This document shows, piece by piece, positions 10,101 to 22,684 of a stretch of DNA of 64,000 nucleotides (within the stretch, counting starts at the first letter, position 1; the number at the start of each line of letters is the position of its first letter). The DNA is from Ophthalmolycus amberensis. Taxonomy: Eukaryota; Chordata; Actinopteri; Perciformes; Zoarcidae. Location of the stretch: contig JAFEUB010001103.1 of NCBI GenBank assembly GCA_024529925.1, forward strand, positions 1,586,501-1,650,500, given 5' to 3'. The position numbers and the translations under genes were made by a program. The notes beneath the pieces were generated by a model. That model did no database searches. It had not been told where the DNA came from and saw only the letters and a list, made by a program, of their open reading frames with translations.

Positions 10101-12650
10101 TGAGTACATCGCTGCAGCAATTCTGTTTTTGGCAAGATAGTTTGACATGTCTTACAGAACGACTAAGTGCCAATTGTCTGCATAGATTAACGCCTTACAG
10201 TCCAATGGTGTCGAGCCAATTACGGGTTGTCTTTCAAGCACACAATATAGAGGTTGTAGTTGCAGACACCTGGAGACCTGCACTCCACTGAGTGCACCTT
10301 TCCAGTTATTTATGCCTTTATTAACCGTCAGACACGCTCCGTCCTCTTTGCAAGCTTAGTATACGGATCCTTCTCTTAAGTAAAAGTACCAGTACATCAC
10401 TGTAAAAATACAAATGTCCTGCTTTAAAAATGTTCCGAACTAAAAGCACAGAAATGCTTTCAGCAAAATACATTCAGAATATTGAAGTCAACGTCGTTCC
10501 GTCACGGTGCTCCAGCTTATTCCCCCGTGTCTATTGTGTCCCCCTAAACCCCTGTGTTTCCAGCTGTCCCCTGTCTGTCTGTGTATGTGTATATGTGTGT
10601 GTTGGCGTGGGCGTGTCTTGCCTCCTGCCAGTCTCCCGGCTCCCTCCTTATTACGACTCACTCGCCTCACCTGTCCAGCTGCCTCCCATCAACTCCTCAA
10701 CTCCACAGAGCATCTACTCCAGTTCTCCGTACTCTCGCTGCCAGTCCCAGCTAGTGTGACAGTTTATGTTTCAGGCCTCAGCAGTTGTCTGTGTTTTGCT
10801 TGTGTTGCTTCAGAGCCTGACATTAACTCTTATTTTCCCAGGAAAAACACAAGTAAAGTAAAATGCCCTCACAATTGAACTTCCTGGGGAGGACGTTAAC
10901 GAGCAGAGGAACTTTGGATAAGTAAAAGAGGGGATTTTTAAAAAAAGAGATTCCACAGCACTTTGGCCTCTGCTCTCTGACAGCCTTTTATCCTCCTTCA
11001 GAGCACTGAGAAAGATCTCCCAGTGGAACCTCAGCCCCCAGTCATACGTTTAGCCTTACTGACCTTTGACCTCTGTGTGACCGTTTCAGTGTGATTCTTC
11101 TCTTTAATGTATCTCTTTGCACGTACGGTATGCTTCTTTCAGTGGCTGTCTATATGATCTTAAATTGCTGTATTTTCGTTTCCTCTTTGCAGCTTGCGGC
11201 AGTGGTATAACGTGCACCTTATGTGATCTCCAGCAACTACACATCATCTTACTGCGACAGAAACATCATCATCGTACGTCTTTGGATCTCGCTCATATTA
11301 GAGTTACGTTTTGAAAAAAAGCTACACCCCCTTCCTTCAGCAGGGGGGTCCTTCTTGCCAATGGAAATATATTATTTCATGCGTTGATTCATCCCTCTGT
11401 GGAATGTTGGCACCCTATCGCTTTTTCCGCTCAGACACGATATCTCGCCTCGTGCACCAGCACCCAGATCCCTCCACGTGTGCCGTGCCAACACACAAAA
11501 CAAGTCATGGTCTCCATCCCACATACAGATGGAGGAACACCAGGACGCCGGCCCACAGACACACACTCCCACCCTCGACATAACAGACATTCCTCATGTT
11601 GGAGAAACATGCGAGATCCCCCATGAGGCATGACTCCACTCTGAAGGCATCCAGCTGTTACAGGCTCTCACACGAAGGCTCAAACTCAAGTCTTTTTTTG
11701 AAAGGAATCAACAATAAACATCTCACCTCTGTCTCCAAGCTTGAGGCTGCGTCGCATCAGAAAGCAGGAGGGTGAAGCATCAGCCGACAACCCATGCCAC
11801 CCCACCCTCCCCCCTTCTCCCTCTGTAACACTCTTCACTCTTCACCCCGTCCCGCCCTCTCTCTTTTCTCGCTTCGGTATCCAGTTTCTAATGTCTTTTT
11901 CTTATCAGAAGTAATTTCCTGTGTTGATTTCTCACCGCGTTCTCTCTGTGTTTCTCCCTCTCTGTGTCTCTTGCTATACTGAGGGTTTCAGTAGAGACTG
12001 GGCTTCCTGTGAGTGTGTTGGGGGGGGGGGGGGGGGTGTGGTTTACAAGAATTTTTGACACCATGACTTCTGCTATAATGGCTACTTCCACCTCCCCCTG
12101 TGCGCTGCCATGATGCTCCACGTGTGTCCTTTTGGATGACAGATGAAAATATCGTAATACATTCAGTCAATACTGAAAGTAGGAACAGGAATGTTAATTT
12201 TTTTGGGGGGGGGGGGGCTTTTTAAGCTGCTGTTGGTTCCTTTCTCACACTTATTTCTCAACGCAGGACTTTCAGTATCTAAATAGCAGAGGACATTGCA
12301 AGATAAATAGCAGCCATGGGATCAGAAGTGGGTGGGTGAATCAGACAAGTTCTTCCTAAGGTGGGCTGCATACATCTGCCTGAGGGTGGGGGTGGAGGGG
12401 GATTTGGCTCAGACTTGGGTTTAGCAGAAGTAAGAGAGGGGAGGGGGGGGGTCTGACTTTTCAGTTAAATAGTCGACCTCAGCGTCTGGCGGTTACCGGT
12501 TTGTCGAAGCTGCCGCAACTGCTTCCAACTGCCTCCACCGCTCTTCGTTGCGAGAGGAAGCACAGCCGAAATGAGTCGGCACCTGTTTTCGCTTGAAGGA
12601 AGCCTCATTATGAAGCAACACAAACATCACAGCACCAGAGGAGACGGACA
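10101..12650. other. Spacer between gpr174 and p2ry10, no gene seen
   Basis: No reading frame here looks coding. The stretch holds a copy of a dispersed repeat (10570-10775), two long poly-G runs (about 12018-12036 and 12205-12217) and C/T-rich tracts. The distal end carries the p2ry10 polyadenylation signal. Confidence 0.4.
10570..10775 (+). repeat. Dispersed repeat, first copy (related to 43335-43590)
   Basis: A GT-rich head is followed by CTCACCTGTCCAGCTGCCT and CCATCAACTCCTCA. The same order of motifs, with substitutions, occurs at 43335-43590. Two copies at unrelated places indicate a transposed repeat, possibly a SINE or retroelement end; the class is not clear. Confidence 0.55.
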
Positions 12651-12655
12651 GCGCT

Positions 12656-12661
12656 TTTATT
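12656..12661 (-). terminator. Polyadenylation signal of p2ry10
   Basis: TTTATT on the plus strand (AATAAA on the minus strand), 418 bases downstream of the p2ry10 stop codon. Confidence 0.5.
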
Positions 12662-13078
12662 CACACAACATGCATTTACGGACACATTATGACATATAGC
12701 TTATTTAAAGTTGTCGCGCGTTTCCTAAACATGAACAACATCGATGTAGCTTATGTACAGGAGGCCGCTGTGATGATACTCACATGGATATCATCACAGC
12801 GTTATGAAACACAGACATCCTTTCTGTAGCTGATTGAAGATCTGCTGGTTTGCATATGAAGGCTCTTCACATTGAGGTCAAAGCTCTGCGGGCCAGTTTG
12901 TGTTCGGACAGCTGTGAAATCATCTCGCTGTCACACTTGGATCTTGCCAGTCGGTTTTACAATCTCAATCTGTCATGCTTTGTCTGTTTCATTACTTGAG
13001 GAAAAACCAAAGACCCCTCTTGTGACCAGCCGCGACCCCCTAATCGTGAAAAACAACCCCCGGCGCCTGCTAATAACG

Positions 13079-14643
13079 CTACTCCCTGTCTGAGCAGCTA
13101 CTCTCCATGCTCATCAGTCTGTGCTGCGCAGGGCGCTGGGTCGGGGAGCTGATCGGGGAGGAGAGCAGCGAGGCGGTGAAGGAGGAGGTGCGCCTGGTGA
13201 GGTGCAGCCTGAACTCGGCTGTCACGAAGTAATAAAGCAGAGGGTTGAGGCAGCAGCTCAGGCTGGCCAGGCACAGGGACACCGGGTGGAACTGATGCAC
13301 GGCCAGCTTGGTCGCGCAGTGGGACACGATGTCCTGCGACACCATCAGGTAGAGCAGGAAGTTGATGTGGTAGGGGGCGAAGCAGATCAAGAAGAGGGCT
13401 GAGCAGCTGAGCACCATTCGCAGAGCGCGCCGCTTCTCGGCCTTTGTCTGCTTTTCCTGGTATTTGTCCGACTGGCAGCTGGCGGTGACCGACTGGAGCC
13501 GCCCGCGTGGCGCCGGGTTTTCCTGACCCTGCGTCTGCGTGTGGCTGAGAGAGCGGGCGATGCGGATGGAGCTGTAGCTGATGCAGGCCAAGGGGATGAG
13601 GAAACCAAACAGCTCAGCGAGAGCCATCATGGTGACCGCCAGAGAGACCGGCAGGCGACGCATGGGCAGGTCCTTGAAACAGCTGGTATTGGAGACCCAG
13701 GCGGGGCTCGCACTCGAGGATGGCGCATGAAGCCCGGCGTAACCCAAGGGATGCTGGGTAGAAGTGGCATCCAGAGAATAGGATGCGTTGTAGACTGCCT
13801 GTGCGTCCACGTCGGGACTGGTGGAGCTGCTGCTCCGCATCAGGATGAACGGCGAGCAGGCCAGGCCGACCACCACCCAGACTACGATGCTGATCGCCAG
13901 GTCGTAGCGCCGCCTCCACCGGCGTGCGGCGAACGGGTTGAGCAGGAAGACACACCTCTGCATGCTGATGCACATCTGGGGACAGAAAAAAAAATAGCGA
14001 CATGAAAGTTATTGAGCAGATTTTGAGCCACAGGAAGTAAATTTGTTCCGACAACTGAGGAGAAGGGAGCCGAGACTTGAATGACTTCCTGACATTTGGC
14101 TCCCTTTAAACCGATTCAAACTGGCTAAGCTGTCGTTTGAGTTCCCCTTGCTCCTTCTACCATCTTCACAGTAATTCCAGGATTATTACCGCCTGCTCAC
14201 CAGGAACACTATGGCGGCGTACATGTTGAGGTATTTGAGGTAGAAGCAGAACAAGCAGACGCCTCGTCCAAAGGGCCAGGTGAGTGTGAAGTAATAATAG
14301 ATCCTGAGGGGCAGAGAGAGGATGTGGGCCAGGTCCGCTAACGCCAGGTTTATCATGAAGATCACCGCCTTGGTCTTCTTACTGCGGAGCGACATGCAGA
14401 GGAGTTAACCATGTTCCAGAACGGGTTTGAGGTTTTACATATATATATATAAATACGTGCGTGTGTGTACCTAATGTGTCTGCAGAGGACCCAGAGAGCG
14501 GTGGTGTTGAGCAGCAGCCCGGGGATGAAGAGCAGCAGGTAGAAGTAGGTGTACATCTTGTCCCAGCTGATCATGCTGTGTCTGCACCGTGAGGACGAGT
14601 TGACCAGGGCCTCCCCCCACGCTCCGGACGCGTTCACAGTCAT
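13079..14643 (-). CDS. p2ry10: P2Y10-type lysophospholipid receptor, three coding exons
   Basis: The CDS joins 14471-14643, 14201-14381 and 13079-13975, giving 416 residues against about 339 in human P2RY10. Both introns are GT-AG and short (89 and 225 bp). The joints read CRHI/SKKTKAVIFMINLALADLAH and AAIVFL/MCISMQRC, colinear with the human protein. The start is the ATG at 14643 before TVNASG; upstream in-frame codons have no ATG. TM1 is about residues 30-54. Cys100 pairs with Cys217. SMQRC (122-126) replaces DRY as in human, and CFAPYH lies at 316-321. TM7 reads LNPLLYYF, with Asn where the other receptors here have Asp. The tail RLMSMESS matches the human C-terminus. Extra length lies in ECL2 (about 165-215, Ser-rich) and ICL3 (about 262-298). 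Mammalian P2RY10 responds to lysophosphatidylserine and related lipids. Confidence 0.92.
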
Positions 14644-14703
14644 TTCCGCATAAGTCGACAACACCCGATCAATCCTTCATCTCGTCGCTCACACACTGAA
14701 CAC
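14644..14703 (-). other. p2ry10: p2ry10 5' UTR with likely upstream splice acceptor
   Basis: On the minus strand a CTCCTTTCACCATTGCAG acceptor ends at 14704, 60 bases upstream of the start codon. This suggests the exon begins at 14703 and that at least one non-coding exon lies further right. Confidence 0.4.
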
Positions 14704-15177
14704 CTGCAATGGTGAAAGGAGAGCTTACAGTTAAATGCAACTGATGGCTGACATCGCATTTAGAGGAAGTCCCAATTTATTGGTACCGTTTCTTGATAAG
14801 AGACCCTTTATTATGGCCATTAGTTAAACATAACTAATAGCCATGATTTAATAATGCTGTATAGATCTGTTATAAGCTATTATTCAGGACAGCACTTGGG
14901 TTGCCAGGTTGTGAAGAAAATGTCTCAAATCAGTAGCTGTTCTGGAAGTTTGTCCTGGAATTACATGATGTTCAAATGTCAATTTTTTTGCCAACCGCTG
15001 TTCCTAATTTCTTTCAGTCTCATCTTTGGCGAGCGGTCATCCTCCTATCGCACAACACCTTTTTTTTATTAGCTTGCTCCTTCATTCATCAAAGAAGACT
15101 TCCATTTGACTGTTGGACCACTTACCTTCTGGAAAAAGGCTGCAGGGCATCTGATCCTTTTTGTACAGTATATTGCC

Positions 15178-15290
15178 GACTGTAAAATATTACAGACAAT
15201 TACTGTATACTTTGATTACAGTAAATTGCTGTATCATTTTGATACAGTAGCTAAATTACTGGCCACTAATTTCCGGTGATTTTACGGCTT
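15178..15290. repeat. ACTGTAA/TTACAGT-rich repeat
   Basis: Short inverted motifs (ACTGTAAAATATTACAG, TTACAGTAAATTGCTGTA) recur. They look like the end of a small non-autonomous DNA element of a kind abundant in fish. Boundaries are uncertain. Confidence 0.35.
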
Positions 15291-15540
15291 TCTTTAGGTG
15301 TGAACATGTTTTCTTTTGCTGGATGCCCAAATGAAATCAGAGGAGTCTCTGTCTCGCCAAAGGTTGCAGCAGGAAACGTGGAAGGAAGACAGCATTTAGT
15401 CTGCTTATCACTCAAGCATCGCCCTTCCTTCTGCCATCAAGGCGAGACCCCACCCTTCCTCCGGCGGCCCCAGAGGGGGAAGAGAGAGACGCTTTTGCTG
15501 CTTTACTGTAACTTTCACCAGTTTTGACTCACTGACTCAC

Positions 15541-15600
15541 CTCGGCAGTTTGGGGCCGATCGGTCTGCCACAGTCAGCACACGGATCCCCTCGCGCTAAC
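15541..15600 (-). other. Candidate 60-nt non-coding exon of p2ry10
   Basis: On the minus strand, CTCTTCACTATACAG precedes base 15600 and a strong donor, CCGAG/GTGAGTCAG, follows base 15541. The exon would splice to 14703. Another good donor, CAAGAG/GTAAGAGG at 16535, could end an earlier exon. This rests on splice signals alone. Confidence 0.3.
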
Positions 15601-17012
15601 CTGTATAGTGAAGAGTTGCACAACAGCATGTTGTCAGGCTTGAATCTAGGGAAGTGGTGCGCAGGTTGATGGTAACTTGAGTGAATACACTGGCGACTTG
15701 CATTTTCTAAGTGCTGTTGTGTAAAGGACATTTTTGACAATATCAAAACCCATTTGATCCGGTTCTCAAACTCTTACATTTCAGTCTTAAAATGAAAACC
15801 CCGATGACGTTTCCAATCATTAAATAGTGCAGCGGTGATCGAATTTTGCCTGCATGACAACAACCTAATTTGATTTCAACAATGCCCGTAACGTGACATT
15901 CGTAACGTGTACATACTGATACATTATGATGCTAAGTGAAAGAGGATTTCATAACAGATCCCCCTGTCATCAGCAAAATGTGAAGCATGACTTTGACCAC
16001 ACATTTGACCACGATCTCCCTAACCCGACAAACTGTGCAATTACCTGGTTCGTCTCCCCCTAAACGATCAGCGTGGATGGAGGGGAGAGGTCAGAGCCCG
16101 GAGTGACCACATGCTCCTGGAGTTCCACAGCAGACTGACGCACAAACACTCCTCCTCCAGCTGTGCAGCGGCAAAAACGGGGTCAACAGCAAGCCTCCCC
16201 TGTCCCACTCGAGCAGCAGAGACCTGTCAGCGTGTGCATGTGGATTGTGCTTTCTGTTTGAATGTCTGCACGGGTTGGTGGCGTCCGGTGTGGGCTGTTT
16301 CTTATGCTGACGACGGGAAGGGGAAGCACGGCCCTCGCAAGTGTTTTTCTACAGTTTTGATGTCACTGACCTCCTATAGCAACCAACTCAGAAACTTAAC
16401 ACAGTGTGGGGCGCACAGAGCGGGTGAGTGTGTGGTTTAGAAAACAAAATGACAGCACAGCACACACACACACACACTGGTAGAAAATATTGATCGAAAA
16501 GACAGACGGGGATGAAGGTGTTAGCTCCTCTTACCTCTTGACATTCTGAATCTGGTCAGTGGACGCAGCAGAGTGTGAGCACACGCCCTTTGTTTCTACA
16601 CTACGATGCAGTTTCGCAAAGTCAATTTGCATCTTTCAACATTTGGAGATAAAAATGTAATCATCCACTTCCCCTATCAGATGCCACACTTCCTTTTTCA
16701 ACGCTGTTTATCGCTGCATACTTTTGTAAAAAAGGCGGGCGTGTGTGTAGATGTCACACTTTTTGTTCTGGTCTTCTGCAAAAGGTTTGATTTTATTATT
16801 TCTCAAGTTGCCGACAGCGAGGAGTGGCTACGTGCCCTCTTGTTTTCAGTCGTGTGGCATCGAGAAAAAGTACATTTTCAAGTGTCTCCAGGATGCAAAA
16901 CCACAGTTCAACAACATGGCAGCGGTTTAACCCATCCTGTTAGTGTCACACACAGAGAAAATAACCGACTCACGAGCCACCTGCGTGTGTGTGACACTGA
17001 CACTCTCCTCTC

Positions 17013-17190
<178 letters not shown>

Positions 17191-18467
17191 ACTTGTGGCC
17201 ACTAGAGGTCAGAGCAGGCCAATGCTCTCAGTAAACTGAATATGCATGTTTTTTGTTCTCCTACGATCAGGAGGGCGGATTGCTCCATTAAAGGACACGT
17301 TGAGCTTCTTCTGCTGCAATATTCCGGCACATTCTTGACATGAACCGCTCAGGGGGTTCAAAGGACGGTTCTTGTATATTTTTCTACACTCCCACTTCTT
17401 ATTTCCTGCCCTACGCCACTTCTCCCCACTCGTCCTCCCCTCTCTGCTACCCTTGACCCAAATCCCAGACGAGTCCATCCTCTGTTGTCCCCGTCTCCAC
17501 CGCTGGATGCACATGGTCACACCACTCGCACGATCAGAGAGGCCCTCTAGAATTACTACATCTTTTCTCTCTCTCTCTCTCTCTGTGTCGCTCACATACT
17601 CTGTACGTACTGCTGCTGCAGCAGAGACGCAAGACATTCCCAAGTAAGGCCATGAATCCCTAACTCTGCATGGCTCCACGAGAGAACGAATAAGCAACTT
17701 GTGCTAACGCTTTGCATAATGTCCCAGACAGAAAAGTGTCCCCCTCTCCAGCAGGATCCCGTTGTATGCACAAAGAAACATATGGACGACCCAGCTGCAG
17801 GTCCTAGCAGTGGCTCAATGACAAACACACAATCGAGCCGGGAACATCCTGGCCCAAGACACTTACAGTATCTCACTGTGGATCGTTTTTTACTTTCTGT
17901 GCCGTTTTAGTTTTTAGAGTTAAGATGGAACAAAAGCTCTCCAAGCTAGCTTTCTTACTGTCATTAGTTACATGGCATGTCTGCCTTTTGCATAAAAGTA
18001 TTCACCAAACGCACCACAACTGGATCTGCTGACATCACTGTTTTTTGCTTTACGTGCAGCGTAACACGATGATTTTGGGTATTTGATCAACAGTGTTCAC
18101 CCGTGCTTTGCTGTGCATAAGAGACTTTGAGCCGATCTGCAGTGTAAGGCCAGATTAAGACAGAGAGACCTCATTCAGAAGCAAACAATGGACCGTTGCG
18201 CCAGTCATTATAAGCGGTTGGCCGGTGACACGGCACACGGGCCAAGGTCCTCGACTGGATCGGAGCTGGCCTTTGCTCCGACAGCGAGATCGCTCCAGCT
18301 GCTTGATGGAAATTGAAGAGCAGAAAAACAGAAAAACTCCCTCATGAGTTCAAACATACCGACATGCTGACGACGGCCAGATCAGATTAGTTAGACCGAA
18401 CCAACGGGAACGAGGCGGGGGGGGGGGCAGAAAAAATAAATGCAGCAACGATAGCAATTTGAAACAT

Positions 18468-18473
18468 TTAATG
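18468..18473 (-). terminator. Possible polyadenylation signal of lpar4
   Basis: ATTAAA on the minus strand, about 580 bases past the lpar4 stop. It is a common variant of AATAAA, and I found no consensus hexamer nearer the stop. Confidence 0.3.
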
Positions 18474-18700
18474 GCCTCAAATGTCAACATGAGACACATT
18501 TTACTCCTGTGTTACAATAGCAGTGGGTCTCACCACACTAACGAGTGTCATAGCATTAAGGTCTAACATGATATAATGTGCTGTGAAAGCTTGGACTTTA
18601 TAACAATACAACTTAAGGGCTCAGCGTGTTACAAAAGCACTTAACAGCATAGTCCAACGATGTGGATGGAAACCCACGATCCAGTGCATCTGTGAGTGTT

Positions 18701-18732
<32 letters not shown>

Positions 18733-19053
18733 TTAAGCCTGAGTATGATGTGTTGCAGTCTCTTTTAGAGGCTCTGCGTGTCTCTGGACAATAGTCCCGG
18801 TGTGGCTGGGTGTCTGATCCCCGGAGTGTTCTCTCATAATAAACACACACATATACATTCCTCTGCTCTCCAGTGGTGGAGTAATCCGTAAAGCCCAGGC
18901 CATACCTCAGGGTTTACCTCAGGACTTAACTAATCTGCTGAGTTATGCGTCTGTCACTTCCAGGAACAAACAGCTGATTGCTTTGTTGTTTAACATTCAG
19001 GGCTCCCATCAAACCAACACTGTCCTCCTTCACCTTCCTTCTTCAGTGCCGAG

Positions 19054-20256
19054 TCAGAACTGACTCTCGGACATCTTTGACTCCTTTCCGTTGCTGGCCG
19101 GGTTGTGTGTGTCTCTGGGGAGAGTGTTCGCCGCGTCCTGGGTCTCGGTGTCGCTGCGGGGCAGACTCCCGGCCCGGGAGCCCGTCCCTTTGCCGCCCAT
19201 GGTCAAGCTCTTCTGGAAGCTCTCGGAGGTGAAGTAGTAGACCACAGGGTCCAGGCAGCAGTTGAGGCTGGCCAGGCACAGAGTGATGGGGTAAAGAGTT
19301 CGGGCAAAGCGCTCCACGCTGCAGTTAGCCAGGGCCTGGGTCCGCACCAGGGCGTACAGGAAGAGGATGGAGTTGTAGGGGACGAAGCAGATGATGAAGA
19401 TACCCAGGTGGACCAGAATCATCCGTAGGACACGTTTCTTGCTGTTACAGCCGTGACCAACGGTCATCGGACGGCGCAGGGTCCGCAGAACAAGCGAGGA
19501 GCATACCAAGTTGGCCAGGAGGGGGAGAAGGAAGCCCACAATCTGGGAATTAAATAAGAAGCACAGCAAAACTTTACGAGAAAGTGGAACATCACTGCTG
19601 TGTCTCTGGTTAGCTTAATAAAAGACAGTGTATGAATGGTGTCTATGTTAATATGTGCGCCTGTCAGAGTCCTCACTCACCTCGATGAAGATGGTGATTT
19701 TGGACAGGTAGTTCCTCCAGGTGCTCTTGGAGAAGCCCTCGAAGCACGTGGTGGCTCTGTGTTTGTTGTTAATGGTGGAGAAGAAGGTCACCGATATTCC
19801 TCCCCCTACGATGGTCAGCCACACGGCGGCGCACACCAGCGCCGCGTTCCTGCGCGTGCGGATGGAGCGCGAGCGGAACGGGTAGACTATCGCCAGGAAG
19901 CGGTCCACGCTGATGCAGGTGAGGAAGAGCATGCTGCCGTAGATGTTGGTGATGAAGGCGGTCCCCGACACCTTACACAGTCCGTCGCCGAAAGGCCAGT
20001 GGCGGTTGACGTTGTAGAAGACCTTGAACGGCAGCGTGAAAACGAACACCAAGTCGGACAATGCTAAATTAGTCATAAACATGGTGGTCTCGTTGCGCAT
20101 CTTCATCCGGAAGCAGAACACAAAGAGGGCGGCACAGTTGGTGATCAGGCCCAAGACGAAGACCACGCTGTAGACCACCGAGTACAAGTTGTACTTGAAG
20201 GAGTCGTCAATGCCGCAGTCCTCCATTCCGGTCTCGTTGAGCACAAGGCTGGCCAT
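19054..20256 (-). CDS. lpar4: Lysophosphatidic acid receptor 4, two coding exons
   Basis: The CDS joins 19681-20256 (192 codons) to 19054-19542 (162 codons plus stop), 354 residues against about 370 in human LPAR4. The intron is 138 bp with GT at 19680-19679 and AG at 19544-19543. The joint reads KITIFIE/IVGFLLP, colinear with human. The start is the ATG at 20256. Signature stretches are DDSFKYNLYSVVYSVVF, NRHWPFGDGLCK and TNIYGSMLFLTCISVDRF. TM3 carries an intact DRF (118-120). Cys94 and Cys171 should pair. TM6 has CFVPYN (243-248) and TM7 LDPVVYYF (289-296). The last residues, MSESQF, resemble human MLESTF, so the frame runs to the true C-terminus. N-glycosylation is possible at Asn7. LPAR4 couples lysophosphatidic acid to G12/13 and other G proteins. 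Confidence 0.95.
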
Positions 20257-20467
20257 GGCGACAGCTTCGACAGGGCGGGGGCTCCACAGAAAGAGGGTAC
20301 GCCAAAGCCGTCAGGAAAGGTGGGGGGGTCGGGGCGGATGTCTGGGGACCGGAGGTGTCAGCAGGGGCTCCACCAGTCAAGTCTCCTCCAAGTCATCGTG
20401 GACGTCCAGACACACAAACGGAGGCCGAGGCGATCAGGATGCGCAGCTGCAGGGCCGGTCGGTCATC
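20257..20467 (-). other. lpar4: lpar4 5' UTR in the first coding exon
   Basis: A strong minus-strand acceptor, TTCCTTCTCTCTCCACAG, ends at 20468. The exon thus carries about 211 bases of leader before the ATG at 20256. A matching donor lies at 23635. Confidence 0.5.
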
Positions 20468-21766
20468 CTGTGGAGAGAGAAGGAAAAGACTCGCGGTCAC
20501 TTCCTCACCATAAACGCTACAGACGGAGACGCAAACAACTCCAGCTCGCCTCGAGACCAAGTGTATGTTACACCCGTACGCCTTTGGCCACTGACTATAC
20601 CAAGACCTCCAGTAGGTTTAGTTGTTTTCAGTGTATAGAAGGCAGACATTCATTCCATGTTACACCAGTGCGGATTTTAACGATTGTTACCATATAAGAG
20701 CCAGAGTTGTAGGATATTTTCTAATAAGACTTCTGGCCAACATGCAATCCCCCCCACACACACAAAATATACAAATGTTTGATGAATGTGTATATTTAAA
20801 AAAAATATTTTAAATGCTTCACAATCAACTTTTATGACTTGTATTTAGTCAATCTGTCAGTGTTGTAACATTGAGTTTGATCCATCAGTATAAATAAAGA
20901 GGTCATAAATAAAAACTCCATTCATCTGCATCCATTCATGAGCGCGGCGTTAAAGAGCCCGGTGTAAAGAAGTAGAGAAGTACACAAAGTGCAAGGCCGA
21001 GCTCCAACTGGAGGAAGTAAACAAGTCAGCGTGATGGTGGTTTGGTACAAAAGCAGCTCCCACCATCGCAGAGCAGCGTTGCCATGACACACAATGGTTC
21101 AGGTTGTCAAACATGAACAATTGAAAGAAAACGCATTTTTTTTCTAGTCATTTACTCGAAGTGGCAAATAGTTGTGCGGGCGTGTGATGTCAGAACAAGG
21201 ACTCGGGTTGTTGGGACTGTGGTGAGTTTTCTCCATCACAGCGGGGCCGTGTTGTATGAACACACTGCATCCATTTACTGTAATGTGGAAGAGTTGCTGC
21301 TCCTCGAATCATACAATATATACTACAACAATTAATCTGCGTTGGAAAGTGTTTGTGTGGCCAAGTCACAACAACAAACCTCCTCACAGTCGCACGCTGT
21401 TATTGTCAGTGCGCTGCCTGTTAACCAGGCTGGGAGCCTCTAGTGAAAGACTCTATCCGGTTACATCACTTGAGTGATGTTGACCAATATTATGGACTAA
21501 AAACTCGGGACAATCTTGGCCTCTGCTGTATTGATTCTGACCGTTCCTTTATCTTCTCCGGCTAAAATCTCTCTCCCAAACTCCTCCCAACTTTATGCAG
21601 AGTGCAGTTCTAAGTCGCTGCAGCAGCCGATTTAAACTGGCCTTATCTTGTGTTACGCAACGGAGCCGGAGCAACAGAGAGGTGGTTGGTCTTTTGGCGT
21701 CGAGTGTTAAAAAAACAAAACATCCAGAGTGTCTCTGGAAAGATTCACTCGTATCGCTCTTTTCAC

Positions 21767-21813
<47 letters not shown>

Positions 21814-22651
21814 ACACACAAAGGCAACGCTGTGAGTGTGAGCGGTCCATCAGACCTGTCCCGTGCCAGCTGCAGAGTGACATCTTTACTGCGCTTTCAC
21901 ACGCCTCCTCAGAAAAAGCCTCGGCCGGTCCGGCCCCTCACAATACCCTCACTGTACCCGTCTGGACCAAACACACAAGTCTCCACACGTGAATACACAA
22001 GCAGGCAAACACGTACATGTGCCAGTCCTCACACACACACACACACATACTGTAGGGGTCTGTGTACTGTGGCTCAGTCCCAGGACCTCTGACAGTGCCG
22101 GCTTCATATTCAGCTGATGTTGTTTCTGCAGGGAGCCAAGTCTATAGAACACTGCATTTGGCTGCTATACAGTTCATGTGTCAGGAAACAAGAAGCTACA
22201 CATTTAACGCATGTTACGGATTTCTAGGAGTCCCACTGGGGGAAGGGGGGGTCAGACCTGGATTTCCATGCACAGGTCGAAGACAGCTGCACATTTAAGA
22301 GGGTTTTCTCCCCCCCCCCATCCCCCGCAGTCGGCAGAAACAGGCCTCTGGTGCCCGCTGATCGGATCGGATAGAGTTCAGGCTCAGCTCACATCCAGCT
22401 GTTCCTTTCTCTCACACGCTAGGAGGAAGGAGGCAAGGAGGGAGGGTTGAAGGCAGAGGACGACCAGGCGAGCAGTGTTGGAGAGGACATCTTCACTTAC
22501 AGCCAGTAGAGCTGATAGAGCTACACACAGTGTTTAATCAGAAAGGTCTGGTTCCAGTTGCATCACACTCCACTAATATCACGAATACGTGAATATAAAG
22601 TCCTCCAAATACTTCTTTATTAGGTTTGTAATATGTTGAAACTGTTAGTTA

Positions 22652-22684
<33 letters not shown>

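Noticed and set aside
13121..14005. Plus-strand frames opposite p2ry10 rich in Gly, Ala and Glu
   Set aside because: They are shadows of the p2ry10 exons caused by high G+C content.
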